A DNA stretch of 64,000 bases, from assembly GCA_903642215.1 (NCBI GenBank), contig CAHJWG010000007.1, positions 157,833 through 221,832 on the forward strand, given 5' to 3'. The translations under genes were made by a program, and so were the position numbers. Below, one piece after another: positions 8,764 to 17,561 of this stretch. The stretch's first letter is position 1, and each line of letters opens with the position of its first letter. The notes below the pieces were generated by a model that was given only the letters and a program-made list of their open reading frames with translations, had not been told where the DNA came from and ran no database searches. The stretch comes from Sphingobacteriaceae bacterium. GTDB lineage: Bacteria; Bacteroidota; Bacteroidia; Sphingobacteriales; Sphingobacteriaceae.

Positions 8764-9107
8764 CAGCTGTTATTGATTGAAAACAGCTGAGGTAATAATT
8801 CTTAGCTGTTCTGTCGAGTTATCGGTAATTATTTATTTTAAAATGTAAGGGCTAAATTAAACTTTAAAGGCTGTTTGAGTTAAATTTAAAAATCAATTGT
8901 TATTATTAACTGCATTTACCTAATCGCAGTTAAATAAAGTTCCTTTTAAATTACTGCTTATTTAACAAAATTTTCAAGCTGCAACTACAAACAAAAAGCT
9001 ATAGTAACAAAACATTACAAGGTCTTTATTAAAAGAAAATTATGTACAAACTTTATTTAATTTATTAGAACTTTACTGGCAGTAACATTGACAGTAAAAA
9101 CAAAAAA
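8764..9107. other. AT-rich spacer, no gene seen
   Basis: Between fic and ssrA lies about 340 bp of AT-rich DNA with short A/T runs and no supportable ORF or motif copy. It should hold the fic promoter on the minus strand; I cannot pick one out with confidence. Confidence 0.4.
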
Positions 9108-9138
9108 GCCCTTATAAATCATTGATCTACAAGGGTTT
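9108..9138 (-). terminator. Terminator of ssrA
   Basis: Read on the minus strand, AACCCTTG, a 15-nt loop, then a complementary TAAGGGC arm followed by TTTTTTG make a typical intrinsic terminator about 14 nt beyond the mature 3' end of the tmRNA. Confidence 0.75.
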
Positions 9139-9151
9139 TTTGATTGTCAAG

Positions 9152-9517
9152 TGGACCCGGAGAGATTCGAACTCTCGTCCAAACATGGTATAAGGTAAGC
9201 CTTCTACATGCTTAGCTGCTGTTTAATTGTCGGGAAAGGGAAGGTCAGCAGCTTACCTGTACCGTTTTCCGTAGATGCTTTATCTCGTTTGCTGATCACA
9301 CCGGCAGCAAACCAGTTTCTTATTTCGACGTTCCTGATGATGGCTCTAAGAAACCGCAAACCATCGGAACGAAAGCTATGCTAATTCTAAATTAGGCAGC
9401 TAAGGCGTAGTTATTTTCGCCATTTGAAAGTTTGAGTGTTCAGATTAAAGCGCTAATTCACCCAACGCGCTGCATGCTTACCTACTTATCTCCATCCTGT
9501 CAATTCCGGTCGGGCCC
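9152..9517 (-). ncRNA. ssrA: Transfer-messenger RNA (tmRNA)
   Basis: The two ends pair as a tRNA-like acceptor stem (GGGCCCG with CGGGTCC) and the 3' part has the T-arm sequence GTTCGAATC. The resume reading frame at 9392-9421 on the minus strand encodes GENNYALAA and then TAA, the proteolysis tag typical of Bacteroidota. tmRNA with SmpB frees stalled ribosomes and tags the unfinished protein. The discriminator A is the last encoded base of the acceptor stem; the next bases are CTT, so CCA must be added after transcription. The gene is 366 bp and has its own terminator. Confidence 0.96.
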
Positions 9518-9685
9518 TTTTTATAAGGCAGAAAGGTTAAAGGCAAAAGGTTTTAAGTGGATACAAATATACTGTTTTAGCAGAGAAAAAAGAAATGTTG
9601 ATAGCTAATAGTTCATAGCAGATGGTTCATTGCAGATTGCAAAGTGTAGCTACTATCAACCATCAGCCATTAACTATTAACCTTT

Positions 9686-10885
9686 TTACAAAACCCTTCC
9701 CGGATACGCTTTCAAACCTTCCTCTAAACAAGTCATCGCTTTTGCCAGATCGTCAGAATTTAAAACATACGCCAAACGCACTTCATTTTTTCCGGCACCA
9801 GGCGTACTGTAAAAACCGGTTGCGGGTGCCATCATCACCGTTTGATTCTGGTAATCAAAACTTTCCAGCATCCACTGGCAAAATTTATCGGCATTATCAA
9901 TCGGAAACCTGGCAACTACATAAAATGCACCACCGGGATTCGGGCAAAATACACCTTCAATTTTATTCAAAACTTCAACCAGCAAATCGCGGCGTTTGGT
10001 GTATTCGTTTTTTACGTTGATAAAATAAGCATCCGGCGTATCAACGGCAGCGGTTCCGGCAATCTGCTCAACCAAACCCGGACTTAATCGCGCTTGCGCA
10101 AACTTTAAACCTGCAGCAATTACGTTTTTATTTTTAGTGATGATGCAGCCCAAACGCGCGCCGCAAGCACTATATCTTTTAGAAACGGTATCTAAAACGA
10201 TTACATTTTCTTCCAAACCTTCCAGGTGCATCGGCGAAATAAATTCGCGCCCGTCATAACAAAACTCGCGGTAAGCTTCATCCGAAAACAGATATAAATC
10301 ATACTTCAAAGCCAAGAGTTTTAACGCTTCCATTTCTTCTCCCGAATACAAATAACCGGTTGGGTTATTCGGATTACAGATCATGATGGCTTTGGTTTTT
10401 TCGGTAATTAGCTTTTCAAAATCAGCGATTGGCGGCAGCGCAAAACCATTTTCTATGTAAGATAAAATGGGTTTTACCGTTATGCCGCACTGGTGTGCAA
10501 AACCGTTGTAATTGGCGTAAAAAGGTTCCGGAATAATCACTTCATCACCTTCATCCAAACACGCCATCATCGAAATCGTAATCGCTTCGGAGCCGCCGGT
10601 TGTTACCAGAATGTCCTCAGCCTCAATATTATAACTTAACTTATTATAATATTCGGTCAGTTTGGTGCGGTAAGAAAGCGTGCCTTCGGATGGCGTATAA
10701 GCCCAAACTTTAAAATTGATATTTTTAACGGCATCGAGCATAATTTTCGGCGTTTCAATATCCGGCTGACCGATGTTTAAGTGGTAAACTTTTTTCCCGC
10801 TCAGCTTGGCCTGATCCGCAAATGGCGTTAATTTTCTGATGGGCGATGCCGGCATGTGCTGGCCTTTTTCGGAGATTTTTGGCAT
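9686..10885 (-). CDS. Class I/II pyridoxal phosphate aminotransferase
   Basis: The 399-residue fold-type I aminotransferase is probably an aspartate or aromatic/branched-chain aminotransferase; the exact substrate cannot be read from sequence. The conserved residues are visible: TTGGSEAI (phosphate loop, about 95-102), NPNNPTG (171-177), LFSDEAY (199-205) and the Schiff-base Lys236 in DTVSKRYSACGARLG. Start at 10885 gives a normal N-terminus (MPKISEKGQHMPASPIRKL). It is a single gene between ssrA and a DUF1573 gene. The spacer upstream holds two motif copies (10952-10970 and 10999-11009). Confidence 0.85.
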   Translation of the reverse strand: MPKISEKGQHMPASPIRKLTPFADQAKLSGKKVYHLNIGQPDIETPKIMLDAVKNINFKVWAYTPSEGTLSYRTKLTEYYNKLSYNIEAEDILVTTGGSEAITISMMACLDEGDEVIIPEPFYANYNGFAHQCGITVKPILSYIENGFALPPIADFEKLITEKTKAIMICNPNNPTGYLYSGEEMEALKLLALKYDLYLFSDEAYREFCYDGREFISPMHLEGLEENVIVLDTVSKRYSACGARLGCIITKNKNVIAAGLKFAQARLSPGLVEQIAGTAAVDTPDAYFINVKNEYTKRRDLLVEVLNKIEGVFCPNPGGAFYVVARFPIDNADKFCQWMLESFDYQNQTVMMAPATGFYSTPGAGKNEVRLAYVLNSDDLAKAMTCLEEGLKAYPGRVL

Positions 10886-11041
10886 GAAGCAAAAGTAGAA
10901 AAATTTGCCTGTTACCGGTTTTGAGTTGCGGATTTTACAGACGAAAATTGAATACTTCTTTTATCGGCATAAAATCATCAACACAAAAAATAGCTGATAA
11001 AAACAGCATTGCTTTTTGAAAATTTACACTCCATTGTAAAC

Positions 11042-11080
11042 AAAAAAAACTCCGGCTCAAATTAATTGAACCGAAGTTTT
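11042..11080 (-). terminator. Terminator of the DUF1573 gene
   Basis: On the minus strand a 15-bp stem (AAAACTTCGGTTCAA pairing with TTGAGCCGGAGTTTT, including two G-U pairs) and a short loop are followed by a run of Ts. It lies just beyond the stop codon at 11103. Confidence 0.75.
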
Positions 11081-11102
11081 ATATGCTAAAAACAGTATGT
11101 TG

Positions 11103-11501
11103 TTAACGTGTTGGTGAAGCTGCTTTTACAACTTCGCCTACAATAACCAAATATTTAGTTGGCGTTTTTGCGTTGGATGTTACCACGATGGTTTTGTTAA
11201 AAGGTGCTTCAACAGCTGCGTTGTAGGTAATCTTGATTAAACCTTTTTCGCCTTTTTTAACAGGTGTTTTGGTATAATCTGCAATGGTGCAGCCGCAGGT
11301 TGGCTTAACTTCGGTCAAAATTAAAGGCTCCTCACCGATATTTGTAAAAGCAAATTCTGTGGTAACCGGTTTGCCCTGCGGTACTTTGCCAAAATCATGT
11401 TTTTCTTCTGTAAACTTAAATTCGGCCTTATTATCAGTTTGAGCCGATGCGGTTACGGTAAATCCTATTACCATCGCGCAAATCATCATTAATTTTTTCA
11501 T
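11103..11501 (-). CDS. DUF1573 secreted protein
   Basis: The likely start is the Met at 11501, which gives the signal peptide MKKLMMICAMVIGFTVTASAQ; an upstream in-frame Met at 11528 would add nine polar residues before it. The mature domain (about 105 residues) has the DUF1573 signature: FTEEKHDFGKVPQGKP, then FTNIGEEPLILTEVKPTCGCT and a final ITYNAAVEAPFNKTIVVTSNA, an immunoglobulin-like fold of the ASH type with two close cysteines (PTCGCT). These proteins are common exported proteins of Bacteroidota with no agreed function. The gene is monocistronic, with a terminator at 11042-11080. Confidence 0.85.
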   Translation of the reverse strand: MKKLMMICAMVIGFTVTASAQTDNKAEFKFTEEKHDFGKVPQGKPVTTEFAFTNIGEEPLILTEVKPTCGCTIADYTKTPVKKGEKGLIKITYNAAVEAPFNKTIVVTSNAKTPTKYLVIVGEVVKAASPTR

Positions 11502-11620
11502 AGCTACTTTATCAGACTGTTGAAACAAATATAAGTCAATTTTTAATCAATATAATTATGATACGAAAAATTGCTGCTACAGGTTATTTTTTTCTGAAAA
11601 AAACATTGGGTGGGAAATAG

Positions 11621-11628
11621 TATTTTTG
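11621..11628 (+). promoter_or_regulatory. Putative -7 box for the E1 gene
   Basis: TATTTTTG fits TAnnTTTG and ends 18 nt before the preferred ATG at 11647. I see no well-placed TTG upstream, so this is a moderate match. Confidence 0.4.
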
Positions 11629-11646
11629 CTAATTGAGAAAACCAAA

Positions 11647-14082
11647 ATGCAAGAATTAGAACTTACCAGTGTTATTGATCAGCCGGAAAAATCTGAAATA
11701 AGTTATGATGATTTCAGGCAGATTGTGCTACGCGATTACCGGATTGCTGTAGAAAGCCGGCAAACCAGTATTTTGGGCCGAAAAGAAGCTTTAACCGGCA
11801 GGGCCAAGTTTGGAATTTTTGGTGATGGAAAAGAAGTGGCGCAGTTAGCCATGGCGAAAGCTTTTAAAAAAGGCGATTGGCGTGCCGGTTATTACCGCGA
11901 CCAAACTTTTGCTTTTGCAACCGGAATTTCTACTATAACTGAGTTTTTTGCACAATTATACGCTCATGCCGATGTAAATCTGGAAAGCAACTCTGCCGGC
12001 AGGCAAATGAACAGCCATTTTGCCACACGCTCGATGAATGAAGACGGCAGCTGGAAAAATCTGATGGAAATGAAAAATTCTTCTGCGGATATTTCTACTA
12101 CCGGCGGCCAGATGGCCCGTTTAATCGGTTTGGCCTGGGCTTCTAAATTGTATCGCCAAAACAAAGAGCTGGCCGAAATGGATCAGTTTTCTATCAATGG
12201 CAATGAAGTTGCTTTCGGTACCATCGGCAATGGTTCTACCTCCGAAGGCATCTTTTTTGAGGTGATAAACGCAGCAGGTGTGTTGCAGGTGCCGATGGCG
12301 GTTTCTGTTTGGGATGACGGCTATGCCATTTCTGTTCCCTCCAAATATCAAACCACGAAAGAAGATATTTCCGAAGTTTTAAAAGGTTTCCAGCGCGATG
12401 ACAAGGCCGAAGGTTTTGAGATTTTTAAAGTGCCTGGCTGGGATTATCCCGGTTTGTGTGAAACTTATGAAAAAGCAGCCGAATTTTGCCGGAAAGAACA
12501 TGTGCCGGTATTAATCCACGTGACTGAATTAACGCAACCTTTAGGCCATTCTACTTCAGGTTCGCATGAGCGTTACAAAACCAAAGAACGTTTGGAATGG
12601 GAAAAAGAGCATGATTGTATTGCAAAAATGCGTTCCTGGGTGATTAATTCTGCAATTGCAACGGCGGAAGAACTGGATATAATGGAAGATGAAGCCAAAA
12701 AATATGTGCGCGATTGTCAGCGTAAGGCTTTGTCTGATTTGCAGCAGGTAATCGAAACCGAGCGCAATCAAACGATAAATATTATCCGGGATCTTATTCC
12801 GGTTTCAGCCGCCGGGAATCAGGTTGAAGAATTGGTTCAGCAGGTAAATACAGCGATAGAATTAGGGCGAAAAGATTTGGTTTCAGCCATGCGGAAAACT
12901 TTGTTGTTAACCGCAAAAGAAAACCTGCCCGAACGCAAAAAGCTGATGGCATTGTATCAGCAGGAAATGGATAAAAATATTGTCCGCTACGATTCCCGGC
13001 AATTTAGCAACACGCCGGAATCTCCCTTAAATATCCCTGTGCAGTTGCCGGTTTATGATGAAAGTTCAAAGGTTTTAGACGGGCGCGAAATCCTGAATGC
13101 TTGTTTTAGTGCCAATTTTATTCGTGATCCGCGCATCATCGCTTTTGGTGAAGATGTAGGTGCCATTGGCGATGTAAATCAGGGTTTTGCAGGTTTGCAG
13201 GAGAAATTCGGCACACTGCGGATAACCGATACCGGCATCCGGGAAAGTACGATCATCGGCCAGGGCATTGGTTTGGCTTTGCGTGGTTTGCGGCCGATTG
13301 CAGAAATCCAATACCTTGATTATTTGCCTTACGCCATGAACGTACTGATAGATGATTTAACAACAATGAGTTACCGTACTTTTGGCGGACAGATTTCTCC
13401 GGTGATCGTGCGTACGCGCGGCCACCGGCTGGAAGGCATCTGGCATTCCGGTTCGCCGATGGGGATGATTGTAAATGCCCTGCGCGGAATGCACATTTGC
13501 GTACCAAGAAACATGACGCAGGCCGCAGGAATGTACAATACTTTGCTGCGCGGAAATGAACCTGCTTTGGTAATAGAATGCCTGAATGGCTATCGTTTAA
13601 AAGAAAAATTACCGGCAAACGCAGGTGATTTTATAGTTCCTTTAGGTAAAGCTGAAATCATAAAAACGGGGACTGATCTCACCATTGTTTCTTACGGCTC
13701 TACTTTGCGTTTTGTGCAGGAAGCAGCCACAGAGCTGGAAAAAATGGGAATCTCCGCAGAAATTATTGATCCCCAAACTTTGTATCCTTTTGATCTTGAT
13801 CAGCTTTGTGCCTCCTCCGTAAAGAAAACCAATAAATTGCTGGTGGTTGATGAAGATGTTCCGGGTGGCGCTTCCGCTTATATTATGCAGCAGATTGTAG
13901 AAAAGCAGAATGCTTATTATTACCTGGACAGTCAGCCGCGCACATTAACGGCCAAAGATCATCGTCCGCCTTACGGTTCTGATGGCGATTATTTCAGCAA
14001 ACCTTCTGTGGATGATATTATTGAAGTGGTATATGAAATGATGAGCGATATGAAGCCGGATCAGTTTCCAAAGATTTATTGA
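11647..14082 (+). CDS. 2-oxoacid dehydrogenase E1, fused alpha and beta subunits
   Basis: The 811-residue protein joins the thiamine-diphosphate-binding alpha subunit (about residues 1-340) and beta subunit (about 460-811) of a branched-chain or related 2-oxoacid dehydrogenase complex, which decarboxylates 2-oxoacids and passes the acyl group to the E2 lipoyl domain. Alpha motifs include YYRDQTFAFATGIS, GNGSTSEG, and PLGHSTSGSHERYK (phosphorylation-loop-like region). Beta motifs include IAFGEDVGAIGDVNQGFAGL, DTGIRESTIIGQGIGLALRG and SGSPMGM. The ATG at 11647 is preferred over an in-frame TTG at 11626. Fused E1 proteins of this kind are typical of Bacteroidota. No E2 or E3 gene adjoins. The stop overlaps a motif copy (14081-14097). 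Confidence 0.9.
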   Translation: MQELELTSVIDQPEKSEISYDDFRQIVLRDYRIAVESRQTSILGRKEALTGRAKFGIFGDGKEVAQLAMAKAFKKGDWRAGYYRDQTFAFATGISTITEFFAQLYAHADVNLESNSAGRQMNSHFATRSMNEDGSWKNLMEMKNSSADISTTGGQMARLIGLAWASKLYRQNKELAEMDQFSINGNEVAFGTIGNGSTSEGIFFEVINAAGVLQVPMAVSVWDDGYAISVPSKYQTTKEDISEVLKGFQRDDKAEGFEIFKVPGWDYPGLCETYEKAAEFCRKEHVPVLIHVTELTQPLGHSTSGSHERYKTKERLEWEKEHDCIAKMRSWVINSAIATAEELDIMEDEAKKYVRDCQRKALSDLQQVIETERNQTINIIRDLIPVSAAGNQVEELVQQVNTAIELGRKDLVSAMRKTLLLTAKENLPERKKLMALYQQEMDKNIVRYDSRQFSNTPESPLNIPVQLPVYDESSKVLDGREILNACFSANFIRDPRIIAFGEDVGAIGDVNQGFAGLQEKFGTLRITDTGIRESTIIGQGIGLALRGLRPIAEIQYLDYLPYAMNVLIDDLTTMSYRTFGGQISPVIVRTRGHRLEGIWHSGSPMGMIVNALRGMHICVPRNMTQAAGMYNTLLRGNEPALVIECLNGYRLKEKLPANAGDFIVPLGKAEIIKTGTDLTIVSYGSTLRFVQEAATELEKMGISAEIIDPQTLYPFDLDQLCASSVKKTNKLLVVDEDVPGGASAYIMQQIVEKQNAYYYLDSQPRTLTAKDHRPPYGSDGDYFSKPSVDDIIEVVYEMMSDMKPDQFPKIY

Positions 14083-14113
14083 TGCTGTTTTTATCGGTAT
14101 AAATTCTGTAAAG

Positions 14114-14605
14114 ATGCAGGATCAGCAATTTGATTTTATTCCTTGCGGAGATCAGCCAACTGTTGAAAATACTCGGCGTTATTACTGGAAAGGTGTAGCA
14201 GGTTTGGTTGTAGTTACATTCGTTGTGTTTATCTTTATTGATCCGAGAATGTACATTAACTTGCTGCTTTTATGCGCTGTTTTAGTGCTGTTGCTAACAT
14301 CCATGACTTTGTCTAACGAGTTTACGACCAGAGTTCATATCGACATGGCAGATCGTAAATTTTACAAGTATTACATCACCGCATTTGGGCGGGAGGGCGT
14401 TACCGTTTTAGATTTAAACACCTCGAAAATTACTTACAAGCTTGATGTTTCCCGAGCTGCAATTCATTGGACATTAAAAGTGGAAGATAAGAAATCGTCT
14501 GTTGAATTTCGGGAGACGAGAAACCCATCATCAAAAACACAAAAAAACGTATTTACAAAAGCGCAATTAGACCAAATGAATGCTATTATGGTTTCTCGTG
14601 CTTAA
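14114..14605 (+). CDS. Hypothetical two-span membrane protein
   Basis: The 163-residue protein has a polar N-terminus of about 30 residues, two adjacent hydrophobic helices at about 30-47 and 50-70 (AGLVVVTFVVFIFIDP and LLLLCAVLVLLLTSMTL) and a soluble C-terminal domain of about 90 residues with beta character (HIDMADRKFYKYYITAFGREGV), similar in layout to bacterial PH-like membrane proteins. I do not recognise the family. It follows the E1 gene by 31 nt, across a motif copy, and is ended by an inverted motif pair at 14617-14657. Confidence 0.65.
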   Translation: MQDQQFDFIPCGDQPTVENTRRYYWKGVAGLVVVTFVVFIFIDPRMYINLLLLCAVLVLLLTSMTLSNEFTTRVHIDMADRKFYKYYITAFGREGVTVLDLNTSKITYKLDVSRAAIHWTLKVEDKKSSVEFRETRNPSSKTQKNVFTKAQLDQMNAIMVSRA

Positions 14606-14616
14606 ACTGCAAAGTC

Positions 14617-14657
14617 TGCTTCTTTTAGCACACTAATTTTACCGAGTAAAAGAAGCA
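14617..14657 (+). terminator. Inverted pair of motif copies
   Basis: TGCTTCTTTTA at 14617-14627 and TAAAAGAAGCA at 14647-14657 are exact reverse complements with a 19-nt loop. They lie directly after the stop of the preceding gene, so they probably act as a terminator hairpin, though the U-tract is weak. Confidence 0.5.
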
Positions 14658-14668
14658 TTAATTAGATG

Positions 14669-14708
14669 CGTAAATATTTTCTTTTTAAAACGTAAATATT
14701 TACTTTTG
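14669..14708 (+). promoter_or_regulatory. Operator and promoter of the RES-Xre pair
   Basis: The 11-mer CGTAAATATTT occurs at 14669-14679 and again at 14691-14701, start-to-start spacing 22 bp, two helical turns. The second copy is part of a perfect 12-bp palindrome GTAAATATTTAC (14692-14703), the first a near-perfect one. The second runs into TACTTTTG (14701-14708), a match to the TAnnTTTG -7 box. This is the arrangement expected for an antitoxin dimer repressing its own promoter. Confidence 0.6.
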
Positions 14709-14711
14709 TGG

Positions 14712-15188
14712 ATGAAAGCAAGCAAGGAATATCAAACGGTAGAAAACGATATTTCCCTTTTATCCGAACGGACGCAGGAAGCTTTAACCTTAATCAAGCC
14801 TTATGAAAAGCTTTTCACTTCGCCCAAGGCAAAGCACGATGCGATCAAAAAAGGTTTGGAACCGAAAGCAATCCAGGATTTAATTGAAATTGCAGGCGTT
14901 ACGCAAACCGATGCCGCGCATATTTTGGATTTAACCGAACCAACTTTAAGAAAATACATCAAAACCGGCAAAAAATTAAACACGGGTTTAAGCGAACATT
15001 TGATTCAGCTTTTTGAATTGTTTGATAAAGGAATGGATACTTTTGGTTCGCTGGAAGAATTTAAAAACTGGTTGCCGCATCAAAACATCGGTATCGGTGC
15101 TGTTCCGATGGATTTATTGGATACGCTTACTGGCATCAACATTATCAAAAATGAATTGATCAGGATTGATTATGGCGTAACGGCTTAA
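14712..15188 (+). CDS. Xre/MbcA/ParS-type antitoxin
   Basis: The antitoxin of a RES-Xre type II pair binds the toxin and the operator DNA. A helix-turn-helix region (about residues 60-95, VTQTDAAHILDLTEPTLRKYI) is followed by the toxin-binding DUF2384 domain (about 100-155, LFDKGMDTFGSLEEFKNWL and MDLLDTLTGINIIKNELIRIDYG). The ATG at 14712 (158 codons) is the better start; a TTG two codons upstream lies inside the -7 box. Because the ATG begins only 4 nt after that box, the transcript may be leaderless or nearly so. The RES toxin gene follows after 9 nt. Confidence 0.88.
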   Translation: MKASKEYQTVENDISLLSERTQEALTLIKPYEKLFTSPKAKHDAIKKGLEPKAIQDLIEIAGVTQTDAAHILDLTEPTLRKYIKTGKKLNTGLSEHLIQLFELFDKGMDTFGSLEEFKNWLPHQNIGIGAVPMDLLDTLTGINIIKNELIRIDYGVTA

Positions 15189-15197
15189 CGCTTTTCG

Positions 15198-15662
15198 ATG
15201 CTTGTTTACCGGATCAGCCAAACCAAATACGCCAACAGTTTAACCGCTTCCGGTATTGATGGGCGTTGGAACCCGCTTCATCAAAAAATGATTTATACGG
15301 CCGGTTCTGTTGCTTTGGCTTGCTTAGAAAACCTGGCACACAAAAGCGGCGCTTCTCTGGCTGCGGGAAATTTCTCGTTGTCTGTTATTGATATTGGTGA
15401 TTTAAAGATCGAGGAAGTAAGGAGCGAGGACTTGGCAAATGTGCATCAAAATTGGCAATCCGTAGAGCAATATCCTTTAACCCAAAAATTAGGAAGTGAT
15501 TGGTTAAATGCCAATACTGCTGCTGTTTTAAAAGTTCCTTCTGCTATTATTGATCTGGAATATAATTATCTGTTTAACCCAAACCATGCTTCTTTTAGCG
15601 ATGTAAAAGTTGTATCGGTTGAGCGGTTTAGGTTTGATGTTAGGTTGAAGGGGAATTTGTGA
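15198..15662 (+). CDS. RES-domain toxin (NAD+ phosphorylase family)
   Basis: RES toxins degrade NAD+ and so halt growth. The 154-residue protein has the domain's conserved points: Arg in VYRISQ near the start, GRWN (residues about 22-25) with the conserved Arg and Trp, Tyr in IYTAGSVALACLENLAH with the conserved Glu, and the later serine in NANTAAVLKVPSAI. It follows its Xre antitoxin by 9 nt as one operon. A copy of the dispersed motif is used as coding sequence near the 3' end (15586-15599, encoding HASF). The stop is 1 nt from the stop of the convergent HEPN-like gene. Confidence 0.88.
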   Translation: MLVYRISQTKYANSLTASGIDGRWNPLHQKMIYTAGSVALACLENLAHKSGASLAAGNFSLSVIDIGDLKIEEVRSEDLANVHQNWQSVEQYPLTQKLGSDWLNANTAAVLKVPSAIIDLEYNYLFNPNHASFSDVKVVSVERFRFDVRLKGNL

Positions 15663-15663
15663 A

Positions 15664-16392
15664 TCAAGGCATCAACTTACACAAATCAGTAATAAAAGCT
15701 GCTAGTTTCTCTAAAGAAGTTTTGATTTGATTAGCTAAATCAGAAGATTTTGTAAAATTACCCAAACCTGCACTTAAAATCTGTTGTCCATTTTCTTCGA
15801 TGTATGAAGTGCGATGATCCGGGAGGTTTGCAGGATACCTATGAGTAAATTTATTTCGAAAACTGTTCACATTGGAAGTCATAGAACGAAAGTGCTTTAT
15901 TTTATCTCGAACATCACCATCATTAATTTTAGAAATAAACACGTCATTTAGATAAATTTTATCCTCATTTGAACCAATGTTGTAGTAGACATTTAGAATT
16001 TGCCAAATTGTATCTTGAACTGTGGAATAAAAATAAAAATATGTTTCGCAGTAAAAGTTGAATTGTATTCGATTTATATAATTTTCATATTTAAGTTCTT
16101 CTTTTGTTTCAGGAATACTGCGATTGAAATTAACAAGTGCTCTTGAATAAGAACGAGTTAGATTACTTATTCTATTGTTTAATATTTTATTCCACCAGTG
16201 TAAATGATTTATTCTGTTGATTTCTTTAGGGCCAAAAATGTCGTCTTCATTAAAAAAATTTGTAAGAGGATCTTTATAATCAAAAGAGAAACATGTAAAC
16301 TTAGGTTTGAAGTTATTAATTTCTTGAAATTCTTCCTTCGTCGGATAGTGAAAGTCTTCTGCTTTTAAAATAATCTTTTCTTTTTTAGACAT
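15664..16392 (-). CDS. Putative HEPN-domain protein (Cthe_2314-like)
   Basis: The 242-residue, mostly helical and Asn/Lys-rich protein carries FRNKFTHR near residue 183, which fits the RX4H RNase motif of HEPN domains (Arg-Asn then His four residues on). The aromatic-rich helical region FNFYCETYFYFYSTVQDTIW and the overall length recall the Cthe_2314-type HEPN family; that assignment is from memory of the pattern, not a search. HEPN proteins often act as RNA-cutting toxins or defence effectors. It converges on the RES toxin with one base between the stops. No antitoxin partner is evident. A full motif copy (16411-16427) lies just upstream. Confidence 0.55.
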   Translation of the reverse strand: MSKKEKIILKAEDFHYPTKEEFQEINNFKPKFTCFSFDYKDPLTNFFNEDDIFGPKEINRINHLHWWNKILNNRISNLTRSYSRALVNFNRSIPETKEELKYENYINRIQFNFYCETYFYFYSTVQDTIWQILNVYYNIGSNEDKIYLNDVFISKINDGDVRDKIKHFRSMTSNVNSFRNKFTHRYPANLPDHRTSYIEENGQQILSAGLGNFTKSSDLANQIKTSLEKLAAFITDLCKLMP

Positions 16393-16431
16393 CTCATTTA
16401 TGATTTTTAACCGATAAAAGAAGCATCAACC

Positions 16432-17523
16432 TTACAACTTCGCACCCAAATTTCGCAACCACAAATCCGCCAAAACCAGCGCCGCCATCGCTTCCACAAT
16501 TGGCACCGCACGAGGAACCACGCAAGGATCATGGCGGCCTTTGCCTTTTATTTCTGCGGAGTTTCCTTCAGCATCAATGGTTTCCTGGTTTTGCATAATG
16601 GTGGCAACCGGCTTAAAAGCAACTTTAAATTTAATCGGCATGCCGTTGCTGATGCCGCCTTGCACGCCGCCAGAATTATTAGTTAGCGTTTGCACATTTC
16701 CGTTTTCATCTTTTCGAAAAATATCGTTATGTTCCGAACCCAGCATTTCACTTCCGGCAAAACCGGAGCCGTATTCAAAACCATGAACGGCATTGATGGA
16801 AAGCATGGCTTTGCCCAAATCAGCATGTAGTTTATCAAAAACAGGTTCGCCTAAACCAACCGGGCAATTTAAAATCGTGCAACTGATTTTTCCGCCAACG
16901 GTATCGCCTTTTTTGCGGATATCATCAATGTAATCGATCATTAATGCTGCCGTTTCCGGGTCGGCGCAACGCACGATATTCTCTTCGCGAATACGTAAAA
17001 AATCCTTTGCATTTTCGATTTTGATTTCCGGCGCATTCATTTTACCCACGCTGGTTACAGAAGCTAAAACTTCAATTCCTTGCGTTTGAAGTAAGAGTTT
17101 AGCAACAGCTCCGGCCGCTACACGCGCTGCAGTTTCTCTGGCAGAAGATCGTCCGCCGCCGCGATGATCGCGGATGCCATACTTCGTTTGATAGGTAAAA
17201 TCTGCGTGCGAAGGCCGGAAAGTATTTTCATTATGCGAATAATCTTTAGACCGCTGATCTTCGTTCGGAATCAGCATCGCCATCGGCGTTCCGGTTGATT
17301 TGCCTTCAAAAATACCGGATAAAATTTGTACCGTATCACTTTCTTTTCGCTGTGTGGTAATTTTGGATTGACCAGGTTTGCGTTTATCTAATTCAGCCTG
17401 AATAAAATCTAAATCGATATCCAAACCGGCCGGACAACCATCAATAATAACGCCGATTGCTGCGCCATGCGATTCGCCGAAAGTGGTGATGCGGAATGCT
17501 TGTCCGAATGTATTGCCTGCCAT
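16432..17523 (-). CDS. aroC: Chorismate synthase
   Basis: The enzyme makes chorismate from 5-enolpyruvylshikimate 3-phosphate using reduced FMN. The 363-residue protein has all signature regions: [19 protein letters not shown] (residues about 14-32), [14 protein letters not shown], and [20 protein letters not shown] (about 122-141), plus [19 protein letters not shown] near the end. It lies downstream of aroA on the same strand, but 260 bp of repeat DNA separates them, so cotranscription from the attenuator-controlled promoter is possible but not certain. Confidence 0.96.
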   Translation of the reverse strand: MAGNTFGQAFRITTFGESHGAAIGVIIDGCPAGLDIDLDFIQAELDKRKPGQSKITTQRKESDTVQILSGIFEGKSTGTPMAMLIPNEDQRSKDYSHNENTFRPSHADFTYQTKYGIRDHRGGGRSSARETAARVAAGAVAKLLLQTQGIEVLASVTSVGKMNAPEIKIENAKDFLRIREENIVRCADPETAALMIDYIDDIRKKGDTVGGKISCTILNCPVGLGEPVFDKLHADLGKAMLSINAVHGFEYGSGFAGSEMLGSEHNDIFRKDENGNVQTLTNNSGGVQGGISNGMPIKFKVAFKPVATIMQNQETIDAEGNSAEIKGKGRHDPCVVPRAVPIVEAMAALVLADLWLRNLGAKL

Positions 17524-17530
17524 TGTTTTG

Positions 17531-17559
17531 TAGGTATGAGGTTTGAGGTATTAGGTTTT
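17531..17559. repeat. Short G-rich direct repeats of the AGGTWTGAGG type
   Basis: The sequence between aroC and the hairpin units contains overlapping variants of AGGTATGAGG, AGGTTTGAGG and AGGTATTAGG. The same word (GAGGTTTGAGGT) occurs within the palindromic insertion in aroA, which suggests one repeat family. Confidence 0.45.
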
Positions 17560-17561
17560 AC

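Noticed and set aside
9622..10020. 132-codon ORF on the + strand after ssrA
   Set aside because: It is antisense to the aminotransferase 3' end and the N-terminal part is repeat sequence.
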